Shown piece after piece: positions 15,205 through 20,845 of a DNA stretch of 20,845 bases (position 1 is the first letter of the stretch; each line of letters opens with the position of its first letter). The notes beneath the pieces were generated by a model. It had not been told where the DNA came from. It was given only the letters and a program-made list of their open reading frames with translations, and ran no database searches. The stretch spans positions 1 to 20,845 of IMG/VR virus record IMGVR_UViG_3300027852_000193; one strand, written 5' to 3'. The position numbers were made by a program, and so were the translations under genes. The stretch comes from a virus.

Positions 15205-15993
15205 TTATCCCGCCACACGCCGATAGTCACCGGGGCCAGCTACTTCTAGCTGTAAAGCCTCGATACGTGCGCGATGAACCGGGTCAGTAAACCACTTAAG
15301 CTGTCCGCTTTCGTCCTTAGCACCCTGCATCTCCTCTAGCTCAAGCTTCTTATTTGCCGCAAGGTTAGGATTGATATTAGTGGGGTCAGGCATTTGAGCG
15401 TTTCGAGTCTTGCCAATGATGTACTCAATGACCTCGACACTTGCCGCCGTGGTCAGCGTGTCCTTAAACTTCTCATTCATCTCGGCATCGAGATTAGCCG
15501 CGCCCCACTTAGCCGCCTCGGATAACCGAGCATCAGCATTAGGGCCGAGCAACTCCTTCTCAGCCGCCATGCTTGATTCTGATCTTTCCTGCCCTGCCTG
15601 TAGGTCGCTGATCTGACCTTTGACATACATACCGACAATATCTTGAAAGGCACCTTGGCTTACATTGTTTTCCTTAGCCCAAGCAGTAAAGCCGGTAAGC
15701 AGCTCGCTTTCTTTATCCAGCTCAAAATCAACGCCTTCCGGTAGCTCAAGGTCTTCCGATAGCTTAACCTCATATTCATCAGGCGCACCAGTAAACGCAC
15801 CTAACCGCTTCTCAGCATCGCCATACGCTTTGGCTTGGTCATAGACAGACTTGTACTTATCAGTCTTTAGCCACTCAGGGGCTTCCCCCTCGCCTTGGTT
15901 GTCTTCCGATACGAACCATGCCTGACCTTCTTCCGCGCCCGGTACCGGCTCTGCTACAGGCTCTACGCTTCCCAATAGTGTTTCTTCGCTCAT
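15205..15993 (-). CDS. Capsid scaffolding protein
   Basis: 262 residues, very acidic and predicted helical. The segment APEWLKTDKYKSVYDQAKAY (about 38-57), followed by LGAFTGAPDEYEV (about 64-76), is characteristic of podovirus scaffold proteins; a second typical element is the FTAWAKENNVSQGAFQDIVG stretch near 100-125. Scaffolds fill the procapsid and guide shell assembly, and are usually encoded immediately before the capsid gene, as here. The start overlaps the previous stop as ATGA, with GGGGTGA just upstream. No protease motif was seen, so it appears to be a scaffold rather than a maturation protease fusion. Confidence 0.85.
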   Translation of the reverse strand: MSEETLLGSVEPVAEPVPGAEEGQAWFVSEDNQGEGEAPEWLKTDKYKSVYDQAKAYGDAEKRLGAFTGAPDEYEVKLSEDLELPEGVDFELDKESELLTGFTAWAKENNVSQGAFQDIVGMYVKGQISDLQAGQERSESSMAAEKELLGPNADARLSEAAKWGAANLDAEMNEKFKDTLTTAASVEVIEYIIGKTRNAQMPDPTNINPNLAANKKLELEEMQGAKDESGQLKWFTDPVHRARIEALQLEVAGPGDYRRVAG

Positions 15994-16271
15994 TGTTCAC
16001 CCCGTTTCGATAAGTTGATATTGCTAACGATCATTGATACAAACTCTCGCCTTGCTTCTGCCTTTGCAAGCTCGGTAGTGCTGGCATCATTCGCCGTAAA
16101 GCCACCGAACATATACAAACCAATCCATTCCTCTAATAGTTTTGCCCCTGCATCATTCTGCACAAAGGTCTGGTGATACTTAGAAGCCCTAACTAATGCT
16201 TGCTCTTTTAGCTTTGCCTCAGTCTTGGCGCGTTCCTCTATCCCAGGTGGACGTAAATCATGTATAGCCAC
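15990..16271 (-). CDS. Bbp19-like structural protein
   Basis: 93 residues with a GTG start and a good AAGGGGG site about 7 nt upstream. The central part (YHQTFVQNDAGAKLLEEWIG, then FGGFTANDASTTELAKAEAR and EFVSMIVSNI) follows the pattern of the small Bbp19 family found between the portal and scaffold genes of many podoviruses: F...D.G..LL.......F, then a helix with A..EG/ARR.FV..I. The precise role in the virion is unclear; a head or portal accessory function is usually assumed. It lies 3 nt after the portal gene and is coupled by ATGA to the scaffold gene. Confidence 0.7.
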   Translation of the reverse strand: MAIHDLRPPGIEERAKTEAKLKEQALVRASKYHQTFVQNDAGAKLLEEWIGLYMFGGFTANDASTTELAKAEARREFVSMIVSNINLSKRGEQ

Positions 16272-16274
16272 TAT

Positions 16275-17822
16275 TCAACCCCCTTCCTGTTCCGCCATAG
16301 CTTGCGCAGCTTGTGCCATCTGCTCCTTCATCTGCGCCCGTTCCGCATCGGTATAGAGCAATTCAGGGTCAATACCTTGCTTCTTGGCAATATAAGGCCC
16401 GACCTTCTCAATGTTATAAGTCGCCATCACCGCTTCTTCGCCCAGCATAGAAGTCGCTTGAATAGCAGTTTGAAGGTTCTGTATATCCTCAGTGTCCATT
16501 ACCCGCGCAATGGGTGAAGTGTGCTTGATCTTTACGTCCTTGCCATCAAGAACCAGAGGCGGGATAACGCCCTCTTTTTGCAGGACATACACGACACGCT
16601 TCATCACACGTTCGACTAGCTCAGTCTGTAATCGAGCAAAGAACGCCCCGGCATCCTCTAAATGCATTTGGTAACGAATCTGAATCTCGCCCAATGTCTT
16701 GGTGGGATCATCAATGCTGCCCAATGGTTCAGCAAATAAAGCACGGTTGATATTCTTTTCCAGCTTCTCAGCCAGCACTTGATCTGCCCTATGGTCAAAG
16801 TTCATAGGCAAAGCGGCGATAGTCGGGTTCCCTGTTTCGTTCGTACTGACAGGAATTATCATGCCCGGTATTACTTGTATGTTGTAAGGGTCAAATATCC
16901 CATCGTCCCTACCAGTCCAAGCACCAGAAGCAGCAAGCGCGGCACTGGTCAGCTCAAACTCATTAATGACGTTCAAGGTCTTAATACTGGTCAATACCTG
17001 CATGATAGGGCCGCGACCATAAACCTCGCCCGGCACAACCATGCCACGGAATGATATGAATGGACCTACTTCGCCCTCGTCCTGAGAGAAGATGATCTTT
17101 TTAGACTTAGCCAGTATCACCACATAGTAATACTCACCTTCATGGTAAATAGCGCCCTCAATCACCCCCACTTTAGAGCCGGGCTTCTTGGCAATGTCCT
17201 GTTTTGTCTTGTCGTCCAGTTGAGCATCAGGCCACATACGCAGCAATAACCCCAACTCCACATCATGCTCGCGCCAATGGTCGGAAACCTCACCATTAGG
17301 GCCAGAAGATAAGAACAACTGAGGCAAAGGAACCGCATTAAATAGCAGTTCATCACGATCCTTGTTGTACTCACAAGTTAATGTGCCGGTCGATATACCG
17401 AGATCAATGAAGGATTCATAAGCCCTGGACGAGAAATTAGAGCGGTGAATATAGTCAAAAACTAAATCATTTACTTCCTTCAAAGCCTCAGAGAGAGGCA
17501 TCTGCTTGCCCCTGTATTTGACCTCGGCATCCTCGTTTTCAACCTCAGCGCCGGGAACCATCAGGCTCCATTGTTGCCAAGGTGGAACGATTGCTTTCTG
17601 CATACGGTTAGCAAAGGTTTGAAGCCCGTTGATAGCGGTATCATCAAACAGGTCTGTATTCTTCTCCTGACCCGGCACATACTCAAAGAAGGTTTCACGT
17701 TGAGGCGCAGCATACTCATACGCCTCCTGCATGTGCGACCACCAAGAAGAATTGCGCCGATCCTTAGCACGTTTGAATCTATCAACTAGCTCTTTTACAT
17801 TGTTTAGCTCTGAGGGAAGCAT
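16275..17822 (-). CDS. Portal (head-to-tail connector) protein
   Basis: 515 residues, in the range of T7-type portals (T7 gp8 is 536). Diagnostic segments are RRNSSWWSHMQEAYEYAAPQ near residue 22-41, the DLFDDTAINGLQTFANRMQK element near 57-77 followed by PPWQQWS, and the C-terminal half with the LGEIQIRYQMHLEDAGAFFA helix. Portals form a twelve-subunit ring at one head vertex through which terminase packages DNA and to which the gp11-like adaptor binds. The ATG has GGGGTAAG 7 nt or less upstream and sits 3 nt after the preceding small gene. The tail end is Gln/Ala-rich (QMAQAAQAMAEQEGG). Confidence 0.92.
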   Translation of the reverse strand: MLPSELNNVKELVDRFKRAKDRRNSSWWSHMQEAYEYAAPQRETFFEYVPGQEKNTDLFDDTAINGLQTFANRMQKAIVPPWQQWSLMVPGAEVENEDAEVKYRGKQMPLSEALKEVNDLVFDYIHRSNFSSRAYESFIDLGISTGTLTCEYNKDRDELLFNAVPLPQLFLSSGPNGEVSDHWREHDVELGLLLRMWPDAQLDDKTKQDIAKKPGSKVGVIEGAIYHEGEYYYVVILAKSKKIIFSQDEGEVGPFISFRGMVVPGEVYGRGPIMQVLTSIKTLNVINEFELTSAALAASGAWTGRDDGIFDPYNIQVIPGMIIPVSTNETGNPTIAALPMNFDHRADQVLAEKLEKNINRALFAEPLGSIDDPTKTLGEIQIRYQMHLEDAGAFFARLQTELVERVMKRVVYVLQKEGVIPPLVLDGKDVKIKHTSPIARVMDTEDIQNLQTAIQATSMLGEEAVMATYNIEKVGPYIAKKQGIDPELLYTDAERAQMKEQMAQAAQAMAEQEGG

Positions 17823-17825
17823 GAC

Positions 17826-18038
17826 TTACCCCGTAGTGGTTCGCGTAGGTGTGCCAGTGTGACCAGTCTCAGCGCCGGTAATCAAAGAGCCGCGCCCTTT
17901 ATCGCCTCGCCGCTTGGCCGCTTTGCGTTCTGCCAGTTCGCTTTCCTGCTCATTAATGCGTTCTTTTTGCTTACGCACTAACTCTTTCTGTTCTTGGTCA
18001 GCTTTGGGCTTCTTTGGTTTCTTGAAAAAACTACCCAT
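17826..18038 (-). CDS. Small basic protein preceding the portal gene
   Basis: 70 residues, MGSFFKKPKKPKADQEQKEL followed by a charged coiled-coil-like helix to about residue 45, then a Gly/Thr-rich tail containing GRGSLITGAETG. Small proteins with a charged helix and a GR.S.ITG-type tail are common just upstream of portal genes in many tailed phages; their function is unknown to me. AGGAG lies 9 nt before the ATG. The start overlaps the previous gene by 8 nt, and the stop is 3 nt from the portal start. A role in head or connector assembly is inferred from position. Confidence 0.7.
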   Translation of the reverse strand: MGSFFKKPKKPKADQEQKELVRKQKERINEQESELAERKAAKRRGDKGRGSLITGAETGHTGTPTRTTTG

Positions 18039-18387
18039 GATCTATACTCCTGCATAATTGCTTTGGTGTGAGAATGAAGGGATTGGTAGTGCCTAGAAAG
18101 GCTTTGATCTGCTCGACACAAGTAAAGGGCTGGACAAGGTGAGAGCATCGAACGGCTTTAGGTTCTCGCCATACGCTAAACTTTTGAATCCTTGTTGCTT
18201 CGGGAAAGAAATCTACCCACTTTAGGCCAACGGGCCACACTTGAACCTCACTGAAGCCAGAGGAAGGCTCAAACCATACCCAATCCTTACCTTTACGCAT
18301 CACAAGTGAGCAATGACTGTAGTCACCGAACAGGTGCCGCCACCATTGCTTTGTGCTTGTGTAAACAATATAGCCTTCAAGGTACAT
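18031..18387 (-). CDS. Putative permuted papain-like (NlpC/P60-type) cysteine hydrolase
   Basis: I prefer the ATG at 18387 (118 residues); an upstream TTG at 18435 would give 134 residues but lacks a ribosome binding site. Counting from the ATG, a His in the DYSHCSLVMRKG segment (residue 25) is followed by WFEPSSG, then CVEQIKAFLGTTNPFILTPKQL with a Cys at about residue 90. A His early and a Cys later followed by ..K..LG....TP.QL is the layout of circularly permuted papain-like enzymes, which cut amide bonds in peptidoglycan or ubiquitin-like substrates. A possible role is cell-wall cleavage during entry or exit. Catalytic residues are inferred from spacing only. Confidence 0.6.
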   Translation of the reverse strand: MYLEGYIVYTSTKQWWRHLFGDYSHCSLVMRKGKDWVWFEPSSGFSEVQVWPVGLKWVDFFPEATRIQKFSVWREPKAVRCSHLVQPFTCVEQIKAFLGTTNPFILTPKQLCRSIDHG

Positions 18388-18691
18388 CTTCCCCGCTGTT
18401 GGTAGCAGACTTTCGGGCTTTCTTCGGTTTATCAATGAGAGTTACCATTAATTTGCGGTTTTTGTGGTCTGCAATGGCATTGTACCCACTCATTTTTTCG
18501 TTTATTGCCTTCACAATTAGCCGATCTAGCTGGACGCTGTTCAAATTAGCCCTGAAATCCAGGGTGAAGCCGGTCTTGTCTATGTCAATGATGTTGACTG
18601 GTTGAGCTTGTCGATCAAATAAGCGCCCCACATACCATAAACCGTAAGAATGAGAATTAAGTATTGCTAAGTCATGCTGTGGTTTCTTCAT
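18377..18691 (-). CDS. Hypothetical protein following the terminase gene
   Basis: 104 residues. The middle (PVNIIDIDKTGFTLDFRANL, then LDRLIVKAINEKMSGYNAIA) suggests a small mixed alpha/beta fold. The C-terminus is basic (KPKKARKSATNSGED). Its ATG overlaps the large terminase stop as ATGA, and AGGGG lies 6 nt upstream. I do not recognise a family. Coupling to terL and the good ribosome binding site support it as a real gene. Confidence 0.65.
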   Translation of the reverse strand: MKKPQHDLAILNSHSYGLWYVGRLFDRQAQPVNIIDIDKTGFTLDFRANLNSVQLDRLIVKAINEKMSGYNAIADHKNRKLMVTLIDKPKKARKSATNSGEDVP

Positions 18692-20166
18692 CTTCTGCCC
18701 CTGCTCAGTGGATTAAATGCCTTTGGTTGTGTTGGTTTGCGTGTCGGTCTTGCCCCCACGATAGCCTCGCGGCCTTCGCCCTCGCCCTGTAGTCCGTACT
18801 CTAAAGCCTCAACAGGGTGTGAGTACTCATTCTTGTCTGGCTCATCTGTGTAGCGCTCAGCGGTTGTCTGCACTCGCCGATAACAGAACCCACCTTGAAG
18901 CCCTTTACGAACCATCTTGCATTTAGGGAGAATGATTAGTCTGGGCTTCCCATCCATACACATTTCTTTAAGCGGAACCTCCACAGCAGCCCTACGGATT
19001 GAAGGCTTGTTGCTAGATGTTGGGAAACAGGGAATACCGGCAGCACGAATGATCTTGAATGGCGTATCGTCTGAACCCTGGCCCTTGTTATCACCGGAAG
19101 GATCACCCCACCCCTGATAATTATAGTCAGGATAATTACCATCGAGGTATCGCTTAAGGTTAGGCGCAAAGTCTACGGCGCTTAAATCATCAGCCAGAAA
19201 TTCATCAAAGGCTATCCACCGGCCTAATGCGCCTTGTTGCATCATTATACAAGCAGGAGTGCGCCCGAAATCAAAGCCAAGCACGATCTTTTTGGACTTA
19301 TCGGGGGCAAATTCCATATCGACACAATGAACTGAGTCAACATAGCGCGGGTGAACAGGCTTACCATCACTAACAAAGCCGTATTCATTAGCCAGATTAA
19401 CTTTGATCCAGTCGTCAGACTTACCCTGCATGCCCCGCGAGTAGTAACCTTTAGGGAGGTTCTTGAGGTTTTCAGCGTCAGGATTAACTAGCCACCTCTC
19501 ACCACTCTCGACCACACCCCCCGCTTGTCGATGAAACGCCCACCCTTCCGGCTTATCTTCCTCGGCTAACTTGTAGTACCAGTGATCCTCGTCAGGGGCA
19601 TTCGTATCGCCCAACATGCCATGCCATGAACACTGGACACCATCCTTGTTTGATGGATAGCGGCCATGCCTGAGATCAAGCATATCAACGACTGATTTAG
19701 GTATCTCTTTAACCTCATTCAGCCAGACACCAGAGACTTGAAGCCCTCGCGCTTTCTTAACGTGGTCAGGACGGTCAAAGGCTATAAACAATATCTCCGA
19801 TCTAACCTTAGTCCCATCACTAAGCGCAAATTCTATCTTTTGCGTTGGCGGTTCCTTGCTGCCTTGCTTGAATGGCCCCAGGTCTTCATGGACTTCCAGC
19901 CAGTCCTTAATCGTCGTAGAAAATAGCTCAGAGTAGGTATTGCGCACCGCAACCCATCGAGAGAGGCGCACATTATGGTTTTTATTCTGCTTATCCTTGA
20001 CTGGCTCCTGCTCACATATCAGGTCGAGGATTTTAAGAATAGTCTGGATTGTCTTGCCGGAGCCGAGCGGCCCCATGATTAGCGATACCGGCGCTCTACA
20101 GTCGGCATATTTTTGAAGTACCTGACCAGGTGGCTGGACGTTGTACTCAATAACTTCAGCTTCCAT
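18688..20166 (-). CDS. terL: Terminase large subunit (packaging ATPase and nuclease)
   Basis: 492 residues, the motor that pumps DNA through the portal and cuts concatemers. The Walker A motif GPLGSGKT is at 32-39. A VRNTY..L..TTIK.W segment follows at about 73-90. The Walker B-like strand GVWLNEVKEIP is at 146-156, with E151 as candidate catalytic Glu. The C-terminal RNase H-like nuclease has GFDFGRTPA (D299), WGDPSGDNKG (D355) and a closing NEYSHPVEALEYGL at 446-459. The pattern resembles podovirus terminases of the BPP-1/BcepC6B kind. The start overlaps terS by 11 nt and has no clear ribosome binding site, so translation is probably coupled to terS. Confidence 0.95.
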   Translation of the reverse strand: MEAEVIEYNVQPPGQVLQKYADCRAPVSLIMGPLGSGKTIQTILKILDLICEQEPVKDKQNKNHNVRLSRWVAVRNTYSELFSTTIKDWLEVHEDLGPFKQGSKEPPTQKIEFALSDGTKVRSEILFIAFDRPDHVKKARGLQVSGVWLNEVKEIPKSVVDMLDLRHGRYPSNKDGVQCSWHGMLGDTNAPDEDHWYYKLAEEDKPEGWAFHRQAGGVVESGERWLVNPDAENLKNLPKGYYSRGMQGKSDDWIKVNLANEYGFVSDGKPVHPRYVDSVHCVDMEFAPDKSKKIVLGFDFGRTPACIMMQQGALGRWIAFDEFLADDLSAVDFAPNLKRYLDGNYPDYNYQGWGDPSGDNKGQGSDDTPFKIIRAAGIPCFPTSSNKPSIRRAAVEVPLKEMCMDGKPRLIILPKCKMVRKGLQGGFCYRRVQTTAERYTDEPDKNEYSHPVEALEYGLQGEGEGREAIVGARPTRKPTQPKAFNPLSRGRR

Positions 20167-20473
20167 CGAAGTTTTTACGATTTACTTGTACGGTTTTTTC
20201 TTCGACTGATAGATGGCCTGTAACCTCTGTAGCCTTGAGCTTAGGGGTAACGTATTGGCCGATCTTATCCCATGCTTCAACACACGCTTTATGGGTCATT
20301 AATCTAACGGCGTTGGTTTCTTCCTCGTCTTCATCAATAACCTCAGCAATGCTGGACATTTTTACCGCATGAGCAGCACTTCTCATAATAGGATCGAAAT
20401 CATCGCCGTACATCTTCTTGAGTCGATTCTGTAGATACTGCTTGTTCTTATTAGCTACCCCTGCTCTTGACAT
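20156..20473 (-). CDS. terS: Terminase small subunit
   Basis: 105 residues, on the short side for this family. The opening GVANKNKQYLQNRLKKMYGD followed by DFDPIMRSAAHAV and the helical HKACVEAWDKIGQYVTPKLKA stretch resemble small terminase subunits encoded just before this class of terL. These proteins form a ring, recognise the packaging site and regulate the large subunit. The gene overlaps terL by 11 nt. Upstream is a 121-nt non-coding gap with a -10/-35 pair and a row of 20-bp-spaced dyads; such a place is where cos/pac recognition sites sit in several phages. No separate DNA-binding helix-turn-helix is obvious in the sequence. Confidence 0.75.
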   Translation of the reverse strand: MSRAGVANKNKQYLQNRLKKMYGDDFDPIMRSAAHAVKMSSIAEVIDEDEEETNAVRLMTHKACVEAWDKIGQYVTPKLKATEVTGHLSVEEKTVQVNRKNFDGS

Positions 20474-20499
20474 TACTTTGACCCTATCAATTTGATTGC

Positions 20500-20529
20500 A
20501 TTATACTAAACTGGTTACTCTTTAACCAA
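20500..20529 (-). promoter_or_regulatory. Candidate promoter for the packaging/structural operon
   Basis: On the minus strand, TTGGTT (20529-20524) and a perfect TATAAT (20505-20500) are separated by 18 nt. A dyad TGGTTA/TAACCA overlaps the -35 box and spacer. It faces terS, whose ATG is 27 nt beyond the -10 box. This is the only sizeable non-coding region ahead of the terminase genes. Confidence 0.55.
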
Positions 20530-20587
20530 TTGTGACGTTTTGTGTCAGTTCTGGTTGATTTTTGACCGCTTGTGACAATTTTTGTCA
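20513..20587. repeat. Four 15-bp dyad elements at exact 20-bp spacing upstream of terS
   Basis: On the plus strand the elements occupy 20513-20527 (GGTTA-5-TAACC, extendable to 6-bp arms), 20533-20547 (TGAC-7-GTCA), 20553-20567 (GGTT-7-GACC, imperfect) and 20573-20587 (TGACAA-3-TTGTCA, perfect). They alternate between a GGTT...ACC type and a TGAC...GTCA type. The second and fourth also share the 19-nt pattern TTGTGAC...TGTCAG, 40 bp apart. Centres fall on one helix face. A weaker match (GCTTA...TAACC, 20593-20608) may be a fifth. Confidence 0.75.
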
Positions 20588-20594
20588 GCGTAGC

Positions 20595-20837
20595 TTATAC
20601 CCATAACCTGTTTAGCTTTGCATGTAGGTCATGGTCGATTGTTTTACGTTGCCTTGGCTTGTATTGATACCTGGGTTTCATCATAGCGAAGTATACCGCC
20701 ATGTCAGGAGGTAGGTCAGCTCTAGCCCTTATGCGGCTTTGGAGTGTTGGAACAGGAATATCTTTAATCTCTGCCAGTTGCTTAACCGTCAAAAGATCGC
20801 ATTCCCACGGCCATAATGTGCTGATATGTCTAGCCAT
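20595..20837 (-). CDS. Small helix-turn-helix-like protein upstream of terS
   Basis: 80 residues. After MARHISTLWPWECD, residues 16-38 (LTVKQLAEIKDIPVPTLQSR and following) have the helix-turn-helix pattern: a T/S cap, Q-L-A, a turn at the DIP, then a recognition-helix-like VPTLQSRIRA. A basic tail follows (KPRYQYKPRQRKT). The helix-turn-helix closely parallels the repeats in the HNH-type protein at 3086-3703 (TVSEWAADKGIKPATLRARI). The gene ends 6 nt from the outermost of the phased dyads, so a DNA-binding partner of those sites is possible. It could be a regulator or a terminase accessory factor. Little upstream sequence is left before the window edge. Confidence 0.65.
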   Translation of the reverse strand: MARHISTLWPWECDLLTVKQLAEIKDIPVPTLQSRIRARADLPPDMAVYFAMMKPRYQYKPRQRKTIDHDLHAKLNRLWV

Positions 20838-20845
20838 GATGCGGA

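Noticed and set aside
20478-20507. A plus-strand promoter-like pair TTGACC-18-TATACT overlapping the terS promoter
   Set aside because: The match is fair, but no plus-strand gene follows; it would only produce RNA antisense to the 80-residue gene. Left as a possibility without support.
1-20845. CRISPR arrays, tRNA genes, insertion sequences, integrase or attachment sites
   Set aside because: No direct-repeat/spacer array, tRNA-like cloverleaf, transposase or integrase motif was recognised; gene packing leaves almost no room for them.

Overview
The window is a contiguous late (virion) module of a tailed double-stranded DNA phage, almost certainly a podovirus, with every gene on the minus strand, so it is read from the right edge to the left. 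The order DNA packaging, portal, Bbp19-like protein, scaffold, capsid, small head protein resembles the head block of Bordetella BPP-1-type podoviruses. The two tail genes that follow look like the T7 gp11/gp12 tail-tube (adaptor and nozzle) pair, and three large genes after them look like ejected internal virion proteins. A lipobox signal in one accessory gene and strong AAGGAG ribosome binding sites point to a Gram-negative bacterial host; the host genus cannot be named from this sequence. No integrase, repressor, replication, RNA polymerase or recognisable lysis gene is present, so lifestyle cannot be judged. Layout, in transcription order: 20837-20595 a small helix-turn-helix-like protein; 20594-20474 a non-coding gap with a promoter and a row of dyads spaced 20 bp apart; 20473-18688 terminase small and large subunits; 18691-17826 three small genes, one resembling a permuted papain-like (NlpC/P60-type) enzyme; 17822-15205 portal, Bbp19-like protein and scaffold; 15204-15061 a structured leader with its own -10 box; 15060-13939 major capsid protein and a small head protein; 13922-13900 a strong intrinsic terminator; 13886-11315 the gp11-like and gp12-like tail genes; 11315-4913 four genes for putative internal or ejection proteins; 4891-3770 a BspA-type leucine-rich-repeat protein, probably a tail appendage; 3703-2320 an accessory patch (HNH-type nuclease, a small unknown protein, a lipoprotein with an HExxH motif); 2316-1 three beta-rich putative tail appendage genes, the last running off the left edge of the window. 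The genes are packed tightly, with many ATGA or TAATG stop/start overlaps, which suggests one translationally coupled late operon. It is interrupted by two internal control points: a leader in front of the capsid gene, and a terminator behind the capsid/head-protein pair. That arrangement would let the two most abundant head proteins be made in excess over the tail proteins. The most unusual signal is the set of four 15-bp elements centred exactly 20 bp apart (20520, 20540, 20560, 20580) just upstream of terS. It is a candidate packaging (cos/pac-type) recognition site or a multi-site operator.
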